A stretch of DNA of 64,000 nucleotides from an uncultured Clostridia bacterium (GCA_937892115.1 CALAUI010000019.1:144654-208653); one strand, 5' to 3'. Positions 17,942 through 26,441 are shown, counted from the stretch's first letter. The notes: a model not told the origin generated them from the sequence alone. Program-made: numbers and translations.

Positions 17942-18838
17942 TCACTTAATCGTTACCGATTTTATGTTTTTTCCGGTGTCAATTCCTCTGTATCTGTCAA
18001 TTACCGCTCTTCCGGAGCTTCCGATTCCCGGGAAAAGCACGTTTTCTATGATTGAAGCAAAGCGGTTGAGCTTAAGCTTATCTCTGTATTCAAGCAGAGT
18101 ACCGTGAGTCAGATTCAGACATTTCTCCGCTCTGTCTGCAAAAGCATTTCTTTCTTCATCCGTTTCAAGAGAGGGAAATTCCTTTTTGAAAGGATTGAAA
18201 TTTCCTTTTTTTATATCATCCTCAAGGTCGTCTGCCGCATCAAGGATATAAACGAATCTGCCGGTCATATAGCCCAGACGGTACATTTCGTCCTTTGCTT
18301 CGTTCTCATAACCCAGAGCAAAAATTCTGCCGAGAGCATCCGAAGAATAATGTGCCGCTTCGTCAAGGGAGCAATCCGCTTTTTCCTCCGTCTGTGCCTG
18401 GTTTTTCATATTCTCCGATACTATATCTTCCACGTCGGGTGCCTTTCGCTTTGCCTTTTTATGCATAAGAGCAACGAAAGGAAACGCAAGAAGAGAAAGA
18501 AGCTTTTTGAAAAATCCTCTGTCGCCGATGTTATCAAGGATTTTGTAGTAAGCGATTATGACTATACCGTGGGCACAGTAGTCAATTTCGTCCCGTTTAC
18601 AGCAATAACACTTTTTTGCGGGATTGAACGGACAGCGTTTTTTGGTAAGGGTACACGGACTGTCGGAAAGAGCAAGCTTCAGCACCGCCGCAAGAGTAAA
18701 ATCGTAGCTCAGAAGAAGCCGGGCAAAAACGGAATAATTCCTGCCGAGAGAATGACAAAGAGAGCAGTATATTCCTCTGTAAAGCTCCCAGTCACTCATC
18801 AGCATTGATTTTTTATCTGCCTTAACGTATCCAAGCAT
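17942..18838 (-). CDS. DUF5685 family protein with isoprenoid-synthase-like aspartate motifs
   Basis: A 298-residue, mostly helical protein matching the clostridial DUF5685 family. A cysteine-rich, probably metal-binding segment lies at residues about 25-88 (YCSLC, KKRC, KKCYCCKRDEIDYC). Two Asp-rich motifs face each other in spacing: LDNIGD (DxxxD, 102-106) and DAADDLEDD (200-208), the latter containing DDLED, like the DxxED of head-to-head isoprenoid synthases (squalene/phytoene synthase). This suggests an isoprenyl-synthase fold; activity is not established. First gene of a three-gene operon. SD CGGAG lies 7 bases upstream. Confidence 0.85.
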   Translation of the reverse strand: MLGYVKADKKSMLMSDWELYRGIYCSLCHSLGRNYSVFARLLLSYDFTLAAVLKLALSDSPCTLTKKRCPFNPAKKCYCCKRDEIDYCAHGIVIIAYYKILDNIGDRGFFKKLLSLLAFPFVALMHKKAKRKAPDVEDIVSENMKNQAQTEEKADCSLDEAAHYSSDALGRIFALGYENEAKDEMYRLGYMTGRFVYILDAADDLEDDIKKGNFNPFKKEFPSLETDEERNAFADRAEKCLNLTHGTLLEYRDKLKLNRFASIIENVLFPGIGSSGRAVIDRYRGIDTGKNIKSVTIK

Positions 18839-18950
18839 AAACTACTCCGATAAATACTTAATCCATTATATTATATAACAAAAAAAGGGAAAAGTTTTAA
18901 CAAGATGTAAATTTATGGAATGAAATGAAATTAAAACAGTTTTCATAGAG

Positions 18951-18979
18951 TTGAATTACTTGCCTGCCGATGGTATAAT
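18951..18979 (+). promoter_or_regulatory. Sigma-A promoter for the amidase/DUF896 operon
   Basis: TTGAAT (18951-18956), 17-base spacer, TATAAT (18974-18979), 24 bases before the start codon. Confidence 0.8.
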
Positions 18980-19003
18980 GATAAAAAATTATACGGAGAC
19001 AAT

Positions 19004-20122
19004 ATGGGAAAGAAAATTATCTGCATATTGACCGCACTGATACTGACGGTGCTTTCCGGCTGTGAGAAAAAGAGGGAAGAAGAAAAGCCGTCAGCCGTCT
19101 CCGCGGTCAGCACCACGGCAGCAACGGAAACTGCCGAAGAAAAAACAACGGAAAAGGACAACGTGCCCGTCACGGTAATCAGACCCGATGAAACTTTGAA
19201 GATGCTTGAAAAGGATTTTTACGTTTCGTCATATTCGGGAGATTACGGCTTTGACGAATTCCTTGAAAGAGGCGGTGCAAAATCCGACAGGGAGCTGACG
19301 GATTTCCTCATTGAATACGTGGTAACGGAGCAGCTTGACCTGATGCTTCAGTATATGGGAAGCGGCTGCAGTACCCTTGCGGCATCGGATAAGGACGGAA
19401 ACGAATATTTCGGCAGGAACTATGACTGGAATTACTGCGAGGGCATCATAATGCTTTCAAATCCGAAAAACGGATACCGTTCCGTTTCAACGGTAGACGG
19501 AAATTACGTAACCAATCCGGATTTTGAAATTGAGGGAGATATCAAACGGCTTTGCGCATTATACTGTCCCCTTGACGGAATGAACGAAAAGGGCGTATGC
19601 ATCTGTGTCAACATGATAAGCGACAGCAACACTGCCGATCAGAATACGGAAAAGCCGGATATCACTACCACAACGGCCATACGGCTTGTGCTTGACAAGG
19701 CGGCTTCAACGGATGAGGCGGTTAATTTGCTGAAAAAATACGATATGCATTTTTCCAAAGGACAGATGATACATTTTGCCATTTCCGATGCATCGGGAAA
19801 AAACGTGGCGGTTGAATACGTCAACGGAGAAATGTGCGTTACGCAATCGGACGTAATGACCAATTTTTACCTCACCGAAGGCGAAAAATACGGTATCGGC
19901 TCAAAGCAATCTCACACGAGATACGACATACTGACCGACTTACTCAAAGAAAAAGAATATATCGGACAAAACGGAATGAGAGATGCCCTCTCATCCGTAA
20001 GCAAAAAGAATTTCGGTGAATTCATGTCAACGGAATGGTCCGCCGTCTTTGACAAAACAAATCTGACTGTCACATATTATCACAGAGAAAATTACGAAAA
20101 AGGATACAGGATAGAATTATGA
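19004..20122 (+). CDS. Lipoprotein Ntn-hydrolase, bile-salt-hydrolase/penicillin-V-acylase-like
   Basis: A 372-residue protein with a lipoprotein signal (lipobox LSGC, Cys20) and a Ser/Thr/Glu-rich linker to about residue 55. The catalytic-type segment GCSTLAASDKDGNEYFGRNYDW gives Cys122, Arg138 and Asp141, the same spacing (16 and 19) as Cys2/Arg18/Asp21 of bile salt hydrolases. The family hydrolyses linear amides: bile salts, penicillin V, acyl-homoserine lactones or N-acyl amines. In this family the Cys must become the N-terminal residue, so cleavage after Gly121 would be needed; whether that occurs here is unknown. It overlaps the DUF896 gene by 4 bases (ATGA). Confidence 0.85.
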   Translation: MGKKIICILTALILTVLSGCEKKREEEKPSAVSAVSTTAATETAEEKTTEKDNVPVTVIRPDETLKMLEKDFYVSSYSGDYGFDEFLERGGAKSDRELTDFLIEYVVTEQLDLMLQYMGSGCSTLAASDKDGNEYFGRNYDWNYCEGIIMLSNPKNGYRSVSTVDGNYVTNPDFEIEGDIKRLCALYCPLDGMNEKGVCICVNMISDSNTADQNTEKPDITTTTAIRLVLDKAASTDEAVNLLKKYDMHFSKGQMIHFAISDASGKNVAVEYVNGEMCVTQSDVMTNFYLTEGEKYGIGSKQSHTRYDILTDLLKEKEYIGQNGMRDALSSVSKKNFGEFMSTEWSAVFDKTNLTVTYYHRENYEKGYRIEL

Positions 20123-20325
20123 TTCAGAAAAAAATTGACAGAATAAATGAGCTGGCAAGAAAATCAAGAACTCCCGAAGGACTTACCGAGGAAGAAAAAG
20201 CAGAGCAGAAGATATTAAGGGATGAGTACATTCAGTCCTTTAAGGCATCTCTGACGGGTACCCTTGAAAACACCTATATAGTTGACGCAAAAGGCAACAA
20301 AACAAAGGTCACAAAGAAAAAATAA
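20119..20325 (+). CDS. DUF896 (UPF0291/YnzC-type) small protein
   Basis: A 68-residue protein with the family pattern: KIDRINELARKSRTPEGLT, then a charged helix EEEKAEQKILRDEYI, then SFKASLTGTLENTYIVD. Members are small cytosolic helical-hairpin proteins of unknown function in Firmicutes. Its start codon overlaps the stop of the amidase lipoprotein, implying translational coupling. Confidence 0.92.
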   Translation: MIQKKIDRINELARKSRTPEGLTEEEKAEQKILRDEYIQSFKASLTGTLENTYIVDAKGNKTKVTKKK

Positions 20326-20337
20326 AAGATACGGAAA

Positions 20338-20372
20338 AGCCCTGCCCACAATGGTGAGCAGGGCTGAATTTT
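20338..20372. terminator. Terminator after DUF896
   Basis: AGCCCTGC (20338-20345) pairs with GCAGGGCT (20358-20365), followed by GAATTTTT. It separates convergent genes. Confidence 0.85.
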
Positions 20373-21496
20373 TACATAGGCATACCGTTGGGGTATTTGA
20401 TTTTCATAAACAGATTATGGAAAAACGTTGCGATACCCGAGAAAAAGCTGCTCTCTGCACGAACAGAATAGGTGCACTGATAATAACCGTCCCGCTGATA
20501 TTGACCGGGTGTTGTATTGACCCATTCAACCTTATTTCCGTTTACTGTAAATGTAATATTTTCGTCAGGAACGTAACCCTCGTTAAAGTATACTTTGAAG
20601 GCAATCATATAGGAATTACCACCGTAGAATTTTGTTCCCCATATACCCGTTTCGTTCTCAAGAACAAGATTGTCGAAAAGATAAACAGCTTTCACGGTTA
20701 CACCCTCTGTATCCGTTGTAAAATTACCGGCAGATGATATATAATCAGCTGTTTTTTGACCGTGCTTGGGAGGATTCAGTTTTACATTAACTTTTTTTAC
20801 CGATATATCATTACGTGCAAGACTGATTTCTGTATAAGCATAGCTTGCTATTGCATTGCTGAACTTAAACACGTGGGAAAGATCACCGGTGAATGTATAG
20901 GCGGATTTCTCTTGTGCTGTTGCTACGATCATAAAAATATACTGGTCATAGCTTATACCCTGTGCGGCTAACATGGTATTTAACTTTTCCTTATCGGAAT
21001 CGTAAGCAGCGTAAAATGCATTTTTAAGCTTTTCGGTATCACTTGTATCCGTTACCTTAAACTGCCATTTCTCTGTGGACGGAGCAAGCTTACCGTCAGC
21101 AACATCGTTGATATTAAGTGTTTTCTTAACGGAAGTTACCTCCGCAATCTGCTTATCGGCGGAATCTCTTGCATATACTCTCAGCTCAAACTCGGCATCA
21201 CCGGAAATGCCCCTGTTTTTGATATCGTCAGCAGCTATTGCCACCATGTAGGGCATCATTTTCTCGCGGGTAATTGTTTCGTTAGGTGTTGAGCCGTAGC
21301 CCCATATCATGGAACCGTTTATATAGATGGTGTAATAATATCTCGCCGCACCCTCAAAGCTGAAGCTTGCGGAAAAATCGTCATTCCATTTAAGGTCGGT
21401 AAGCGGTGGAAGGGCTGCAAATACGGAAACGGAAAATGCGCTGAAAAGCATAAGGACTGCAAGTAAAGCGGCAATAATTGATTTTGTTGTTTTCAT
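20372..21496 (-). CDS. Secreted protein with amphipathic C-terminal tail, function unknown
   Basis: A 374-residue protein with a clear Sec signal peptide ending near SVSVFA-ALPP (about residue 28). The first 120 mature residues look like a fibronectin-III-like beta domain (LTDLKWNDDFSASFSFEGA). The middle is mixed and the C-terminal 100 residues contain another beta domain (DENITFTVNGNKVEWV). It ends with an aromatic amphipathic helix (SGIATFFHNLFMKIKYPN). No enzyme motif is seen. It is probably exported and surface-associated. A TTGATA-16-TAAAAT promoter precedes it; SD GGAGGA. Confidence 0.8.
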   Translation of the reverse strand: MKTTKSIIAALLAVLMLFSAFSVSVFAALPPLTDLKWNDDFSASFSFEGAARYYYTIYINGSMIWGYGSTPNETITREKMMPYMVAIAADDIKNRGISGDAEFELRVYARDSADKQIAEVTSVKKTLNINDVADGKLAPSTEKWQFKVTDTSDTEKLKNAFYAAYDSDKEKLNTMLAAQGISYDQYIFMIVATAQEKSAYTFTGDLSHVFKFSNAIASYAYTEISLARNDISVKKVNVKLNPPKHGQKTADYISSAGNFTTDTEGVTVKAVYLFDNLVLENETGIWGTKFYGGNSYMIAFKVYFNEGYVPDENITFTVNGNKVEWVNTTPGQYQRDGYYQCTYSVRAESSFFSGIATFFHNLFMKIKYPNGMPM

Positions 21497-21525
21497 TATC
21501 TGTCCTCCATTAAATATTTATCTAA

Positions 21526-21553
21526 TTTTATCACAAAACAAGGATGATATCAA
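21526..21553 (-). promoter_or_regulatory. Promoter for the secreted 374-residue protein
   Basis: On the minus strand: TTGATA (21553-21548), 16-base spacer, TAAAAT (21531-21526). Confidence 0.5.
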
Positions 21554-21600
21554 ATAATTTCCCTCAAAATTCCCATTATGTTACTATATAGACAAATGAT

Positions 21601-21614
21601 GCTGAAATTTCAGC
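21601..21614. promoter_or_regulatory. 14-base perfect palindrome
   Basis: GCTGAAATTTCAGC lies between two divergent genes, about 50 bases upstream of the -35 box of the minus-strand promoter. It has the size and symmetry of a dimeric repressor site, but no partner protein can be named. Confidence 0.35.
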
Positions 21615-21671
21615 CGCACATATAGGTACAATGCGAAAAATATAATGCACCTTACTTAAATCTTCGTTGAT

Positions 21672-21708
21672 TTTTACTGTATATAGTAAAATTCATTTGT
21701 GCTATAAT
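21672..21708 (+). promoter_or_regulatory. MATE promoter region with operator-like inverted repeat
   Basis: An extended -10 box (TGCTATAAT, ending 21708) is preceded by a perfect inverted repeat TTTTACT-N6-AGTAAAA (21672-21691) that covers the -35 position. The -35 itself is poor. The layout fits a repressed or activated drug-efflux promoter. Confidence 0.5.
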
Positions 21709-21742
21709 CCACGTGAAAAATAAAACGGGAAAGTGAAAATGA

Positions 21743-23134
21743 TTGAAAAACAATAAATATGAAATAGATATGTGCACGGGTCCTCTGATGCCCAAGCTCA
21801 TATCGTTTATAGCTCCCCTTATGCTGTCAAACTTCCTGCAGCTGCTGTTCAATGCGGTTGACCTGGTGGTTGTCGGTCACTTTGCCGCCGATTGCAGTAA
21901 CGCGCTCGCCGCGGTCGGAGCAACCTCCTCGCTTATAAATCTGTTTGTGAATCTGTTTGTGGGAATCTCACTCGGTGCAAATGTCTGTGCCGCTATGTTT
22001 TACGCTCAGGACAACAACGAAAAAATGAGCAAGGTAGTTCATACCTCCATAACGACGGCTCTGATCACCGGTATCACGATGATGATTGTGGGTGTCGTTT
22101 TCTGCCGTACCGCGCTTACCATGACGGGCACTCCCTCAAACGTTATCAATTCATCCGTGCTGTATATGAGAATATACTTCATCGGCACACCTTTCGTAAT
22201 GCTCTATAACTTCGGTGCGGCAATTCTCCGTGCGGTAGGTGACACAAAAAGGCCCATGGCTTTCCTCATCGCTTCGGGAATCACAAACGCCGTGCTGAAC
22301 ATGATACTGGTAATCTTTTTCCATCTTGACGTTGCGGGCGTTGCAATAGCAACGGTAATTTCACAGATGATTTCCTGCATACTCGTGCTTTCCGTTCTTT
22401 TCAGAAGCCCGGAGAGTTACAGATTATACATATCAAAGCTGAAGATAGATTTCAAAATAATGGGCAAGATATTTGCCATAGGTCTTCCCGCCGGTCTTCA
22501 GAGTGCTGTAATCAGCTTTTCCAACGTTTTGCTTCAGTCCTCGGTCAACTCCTTCGGTCAGTTTGCAATGGCCGGCTATACAGCCGCAAACAATATTTTC
22601 GGCTTCATGTATTCCTGCGTAAACTCAATCTCTCAGGGATGTATGAGCTTCACAAGTCAGAATTTCGGCGTAGGAAAAACCGACAGAATGAGAAAGGTAC
22701 TGAAAAACTGCCTTCTGCTTGAAACTGTCGTATGTCTCATAATGGGCTGTATCGCATACTTTTTCAGCGACACCATACTCGGCATCTATTCATCGGATAA
22801 AACGGTACTCGACTACGGAAAGCAGGTACTCGAATACACTGCGATAACCTACTTTATCTGCGGATATATGGACTGCATTCCCGGTGCGCTGAGAGGAATG
22901 GGGCGTTCGTCCGTTCCCATGATTCTTTCCGTCGTAGGTACGGTAGGCGTAAGAATACTGTGGATATACTGCTTCTTCCCGTTACAGAGAAATGTCAGAT
23001 TCCTTTTCCTCTCCTACCCCGCTTCCTGGATAGCCACCTGCATAATGCAGTTTATATGCTACATAATCATCAGGAACAGACTTGAAAAGAAAATGAACAG
23101 TCAGACGAAATATAATGACCTGCCTTCCGCTTGA
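21743..23134 (+). CDS. MATE-family multidrug/organic-cation exporter
   Basis: A 463-residue protein with about 12 membrane helices in two homologous halves. It opens with the MATE-typical segment IDMCTGPLMPKLISFIAPLM. The start is taken at the TTG codon 21743 (KNNKYEID), because family members start around that segment and GGGAAAG lies about 10 bases upstream; an ATG 27 bases in would remove conserved residues. MATE proteins export cationic toxins using Na+ or H+ gradients. The terminator stem overlaps the last codons. An inverted repeat over the -35 region suggests control by a local or distant repressor. Confidence 0.9.
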   Translation: MKNNKYEIDMCTGPLMPKLISFIAPLMLSNFLQLLFNAVDLVVVGHFAADCSNALAAVGATSSLINLFVNLFVGISLGANVCAAMFYAQDNNEKMSKVVHTSITTALITGITMMIVGVVFCRTALTMTGTPSNVINSSVLYMRIYFIGTPFVMLYNFGAAILRAVGDTKRPMAFLIASGITNAVLNMILVIFFHLDVAGVAIATVISQMISCILVLSVLFRSPESYRLYISKLKIDFKIMGKIFAIGLPAGLQSAVISFSNVLLQSSVNSFGQFAMAGYTAANNIFGFMYSCVNSISQGCMSFTSQNFGVGKTDRMRKVLKNCLLLETVVCLIMGCIAYFFSDTILGIYSSDKTVLDYGKQVLEYTAITYFICGYMDCIPGALRGMGRSSVPMILSVVGTVGVRILWIYCFFPLQRNVRFLFLSYPASWIATCIMQFICYIIIRNRLEKKMNSQTKYNDLPSA

Positions 23135-23150
23135 GAAGACAGGTCATTTT
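23114..23150. terminator. Terminator overlapping the MATE 3' end
   Basis: AATGACCTG (23114-23122) pairs with CAGGTCATT (23140-23148), followed by TT. The MATE stop codon lies inside the loop region. The next gene is convergent. Confidence 0.75.
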
Positions 23151-23160
23151 CATAATCGGT

Positions 23161-24303
23161 TTATCCCGCTAAAAGTGCCGCTATCTTGGGAATGAATGCG
23201 GCGATAAGAGCGATTGCCTTGAGCATGATATCAAGTATCATCTGAATGAAGGGAATCTGCTCCTGAGTTACGGGCTGTGACGGATTGGTCGGGACCGTGG
23301 GCTCAGTTACGGGAAGCTCAGGAACCGTGGGCTGAGTAACCGGCTGACTCGGTTGAGTCGGCTGAGTCGGCTGAGTCGGCTGAGTTACGGGCTGGCTTGG
23401 CTGTGTTGGCTGAGTTACCGGCTGTGAGGGAGAAGTGGGAGAAGTGACGTTATCGTCCGTAAGGGGCTCACCCGGAGTTACTCCGCCGGTACCGTTATCG
23501 TATTCCGAATAAAGCACCGAAACGTCACAGTTGCCGCTGACGCCGTCAACCTTTCCCGTCGAAGTGAACTGCCACATGGTGTAGTTACACATATAGTCCA
23601 CAAATTCGTTGTATCTTGCAATCCATACGGAGCAGGTAAGGTCGGCTCCGTTCATCTTTGTAGTAAGAAGAGAACAGCCGGTGTAGAGCATGGGCTCGTA
23701 TCCTCTGTTTCTGACTATCGAGCAGAAATTATTGACTATGGAAGTAAGCTGTGCTCTGGTGAATTTTGCTTCATAAAGACGCCCCGTAAGACCCGAATCG
23801 TTGGTGGCGTATTCAAGGTCATAGGCAAGAGGCAGGTCAAGAGTCCTGCCCTTGAGGAGAGCGAGAATGTAATTGGTTTCATCGGTGGAATCGGAAAGAG
23901 AATCCGGCTGACCGAAGAAATATGCGCCTACTTTTAATCCCGCCGCCTTTGCCTGGGTATAATATTTATCAAAGGACGTATCCGCGTTGAACGCACCGTA
24001 TTTATATCCTCTGTAACCGACACGGAGGATTACGCCGTCAATACCCGCGGCATATACCTTATTGAAATCAACGTTGGTCTGGTACTGTGAAATATCGATT
24101 ATAAAAGTCTTTTTGAAATTATTGAACTTTCCCTCATGAATAAATCCGTCTGCATAAAAAACGGAACCGTAATTGCCTCTTGTTCCGGTCTCACCGGAGG
24201 CGGTATCCGCAAGGGCAGGCGTGAGCATAAAGCTCATTATCATGGCAACGATAAATATCCCAGCCGATATTACCGTTATCGCTCTGCGTTTATTCTGTGA
24301 CAT
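23161..24303 (-). CDS. Exported GH25 lysozyme with Thr/Gln/Pro linker and hydrophobic tail
   Basis: A 380-residue protein with an N-terminal signal/anchor segment (about residues 8-32) and a GH25 muramidase domain at about 58-255: FIIDISQYQTNVDF holds the first catalytic Asp and LAYDLEY the Asp/Glu pair. A linker of SQPVTQPTQP-type repeats of about 80 residues follows, then an unusual hydrophobic C-terminus (about 35 residues, IPFIQMILDIMLKAIALIAA). It would cut peptidoglycan. There is no LPxTG or SH3 wall-binding domain, so the tail may be the retention device. The start at 24303 has SD GGAGGG 6 bases upstream; the upstream in-frame start at 24360 has none. Confidence 0.9.
   Translation of the reverse strand: MSQNKRRAITVISAGIFIVAMIMSFMLTPALADTASGETGTRGNYGSVFYADGFIHEGKFNNFKKTFIIDISQYQTNVDFNKVYAAGIDGVILRVGYRGYKYGAFNADTSFDKYYTQAKAAGLKVGAYFFGQPDSLSDSTDETNYILALLKGRTLDLPLAYDLEYATNDSGLTGRLYEAKFTRAQLTSIVNNFCSIVRNRGYEPMLYTGCSLLTTKMNGADLTCSVWIARYNEFVDYMCNYTMWQFTSTGKVDGVSGNCDVSVLYSEYDNGTGGVTPGEPLTDDNVTSPTSPSQPVTQPTQPSQPVTQPTQPTQPTQPSQPVTQPTVPELPVTEPTVPTNPSQPVTQEQIPFIQMILDIMLKAIALIAAFIPKIAALLAG
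23282..23445. repeat. Degenerate 9-base tandem repeats encoding the GH25 linker
   Basis: Units of the type GGCTGAGTC and variants are repeated, coding for TQP/SQP triplets on the minus strand. Repeat number is likely to vary between strains by slippage, always in multiples of 9, so the frame is kept. Confidence 0.8.
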
Positions 24304-24386
24304 AGAGCCCTCCGAAAATAAAATATATAGGGTAAGCCGATTTGTACCGAAATATCGCATACTCCTCAGCTTAACCCCATATATAG

Positions 24387-24415
24387 ATTATAACACAGTA
24401 TATTTTACTTTTCAA
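24387..24415 (-). promoter_or_regulatory. Sigma-A promoter for the GH25 gene
   Basis: On the minus strand: TTGAAA (24415-24410), 17-base spacer, TATAAT (24392-24387). Confidence 0.7.
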
Positions 24416-24423
24416 GCACAATT

Positions 24424-26331
24424 TTATGCCGTGATTTCAAACCTGAAACGGGCATTTTCATCATACCACATCGGGAAATTGGTGCCCCAGGTATTATTGT
24501 AGAGATTGAAGTAAACGCCTTCACTTTCATCGGGAACCGTATTGACGTAGTCGCAAAGGTGGGGAATACCCGGGGAAACGAGAGGACAGTCAACCGTATT
24601 CACGTGTAAGTCGTCATAGTAAATACCGCTGTCGGAGGCGTGAAGATTTCTGTTGCCTCTTGAAACGACGTCATACGGATTGATTTTTTTGCCGAGTTTT
24701 CCGATACGAAGTCCCTTGAGCAGGGGCTTAAAGCCGAGCCAGATTGCCTCTGCAACACGGTTTGCGGGTTTATCATACCAGCAGAAATCATAGACAAGCT
24801 TACCCTCTTCGCAGATGATTACCGCCTGCGTCGAAGCGGGAGCGCCCATATAATCAACCGCTTTTTTATCAAAGGCAAAATTGATTACCGCCTTTTCACC
24901 GTCGGTATATGCCTTTGCACACGTACCGCAGGAATAATTCTCTTTCGCTGCTGTTTCCATACCTATTTTAGTGAAATCCTGCCACGCCCAGTCATCCTCT
25001 ATACGATGATAACGCTTATGGAAACGGATATAATCCTCGTAGGTAAACTGCTCATAAAGAGGTGTGAAAAGCTTATGCTCACTGTCCGAAATAAGCTTTT
25101 CGCCGGATTTGAGATAACTGACCGCGCCCGTGCCGTCAACGGAGAGGGTAAAATCACCCAGCGTGATTTTTTCGTCCGGCAAAAGCTCCTTCATACCCAT
25201 AACGTCAGTCTTTTCTCTCTGTGCTTCCGCCATGGCGGATTTGCAGATTTCACGCACGGTGGGGCTGAGTTTTTCAACTGCATCATAAAGGAAACTTCTC
25301 TGCTCCTCCCATGCGGATTCAAATTTTTTGTAGTTTGCATCGTTTCTGTGCGCTTCAAAATCCTTGCGCACGAAATTCGTTTCGTCCTTCAGGAAGGTCT
25401 TTTCGTCAAGTCCCCAGGTATGCTCGGGAATCATGATAAGACCGTCTCCGAGAATCTGTTTATCCTCACTGTCCGGAAGGTTTTCGTACACCCTTTCAAG
25501 GGCGCGGAACATTGAAATTTTACCGGGATCGGTCCCCACGCCGTGAATCCAGCTGTCACCGATTTCTCCGGTAACAACGGGCAGAGAATCCTTTATCTCA
25601 CGGGCAACAAGTGCCACATCGTTAAGGTCTGCGGCGACTATTTCCGCAGAGGGAAGCATTTCGTGAAGCTCGGCAAAAATCTTTTCCACGTCTTCGGCAG
25701 TCTGGGCACCCTTGTTGTCGTAGGTATGGGCAAAATAAAGAGCAACTCCGCTGTCGCCGATGGGAGTATATCCGCCGTAGCCGCCGCTGTATATAACCGT
25801 GATTTCCTCGCCGCTGTCCGCTTTCCATCTGAATATTTCGGGCACTTCGGGAACAGCGGACGCCTCGTTTACACCGATATGAAGAAGCTCTATTCCGTTC
25901 TTCTCGAGCAGAGGAATCATCGCCTTCGTATGACCGGGAACATCCGTCATCTTTGCGGCAATCGTTTTTTTGCCGAATCTTTCGTCAAGCTTTCTGCTGA
26001 TTGAAATGCCATGCTCAAAGAGCGCACTTGTCATAAGCTCGGTATGGGTGGTAAAGGGCAGGGCGTGCCAGCAGATATCCCCTCTCCCGACCGCCTCTTC
26101 AAATTCCTTGACCTTATCCTCGGGCATAGTCTCAAGATATTCCCGGATGAGCCACGAGCCGGTGGTCCACTTGAACTGTGCGCTGCTGCCGCTTTCTCTC
26201 AGGTCCTTTGCGGTTTTGAGAGCGCCGGGAATGTAGTTATTTTTATATCCCTCAATGACATTGCGGGCAAGGTCGGTAAAGCCGATATCAAGGTGTGTTT
26301 TGTAAATTACAAGAACTTTTCTGATTTCCAT
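24424..26331 (-). CDS. DUF5054 protein with GH38-like catalytic domain
   Basis: A 635-residue protein with no signal peptide. IYKTHLDIGFTDLA near the N-terminus parallels the His-x-Asp zinc motif of GH38, and MTDVPGHTKAMIPLL (about residues 145-160) parallels the nucleophile motif. EHTWGLDEKTFL near residue 310 is typical of the DUF5054 group. The C-terminal half is a beta-sandwich. This marks it as a GH38-related glycosidase of unproved specificity, acting in the cytosol. The start at 26331 follows SD GGAGGA; an upstream in-frame start at 26361 falls inside the promoter -10 box and is rejected. It stands alone with a TTGAAA-16-TATAAT promoter. Confidence 0.85.
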   Translation of the reverse strand: MEIRKVLVIYKTHLDIGFTDLARNVIEGYKNNYIPGALKTAKDLRESGSSAQFKWTTGSWLIREYLETMPEDKVKEFEEAVGRGDICWHALPFTTHTELMTSALFEHGISISRKLDERFGKKTIAAKMTDVPGHTKAMIPLLEKNGIELLHIGVNEASAVPEVPEIFRWKADSGEEITVIYSGGYGGYTPIGDSGVALYFAHTYDNKGAQTAEDVEKIFAELHEMLPSAEIVAADLNDVALVAREIKDSLPVVTGEIGDSWIHGVGTDPGKISMFRALERVYENLPDSEDKQILGDGLIMIPEHTWGLDEKTFLKDETNFVRKDFEAHRNDANYKKFESAWEEQRSFLYDAVEKLSPTVREICKSAMAEAQREKTDVMGMKELLPDEKITLGDFTLSVDGTGAVSYLKSGEKLISDSEHKLFTPLYEQFTYEDYIRFHKRYHRIEDDWAWQDFTKIGMETAAKENYSCGTCAKAYTDGEKAVINFAFDKKAVDYMGAPASTQAVIICEEGKLVYDFCWYDKPANRVAEAIWLGFKPLLKGLRIGKLGKKINPYDVVSRGNRNLHASDSGIYYDDLHVNTVDCPLVSPGIPHLCDYVNTVPDESEGVYFNLYNNTWGTNFPMWYDENARFRFEITA

Positions 26332-26360
26332 AGCCGTCCTCCGATAAAAGGTATAAATCA

Positions 26361-26388
26361 ATTATAAACCAAATAAAAACTTTTTCAA
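26361..26388 (-). promoter_or_regulatory. Promoter for the DUF5054 gene
   Basis: On the minus strand: TTGAAA (26388-26383), 16-base spacer, TATAAT (26366-26361). On the plus strand, TGGTATAAT (26406-26414) just downstream is an extended -10 box for the divergent methyltransferase gene. Confidence 0.65.
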
Positions 26389-26441
26389 CACTTTTCGGCT
26401 GACTGTGGTATAATAATACAAATCATTTTTCGGAGTATGAC

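Noticed and set aside
21541..21742. Riboswitch upstream of the MATE gene
   Set aside because: I looked for guanidine, preQ1 and purine motifs and saw none; the inverted repeats are better read as DNA sites.
23282..23445. Short tandem repeats as a mobile-element or regulatory repeat
   Set aside because: They are in frame and encode the Thr/Gln/Pro linker of the lysozyme.
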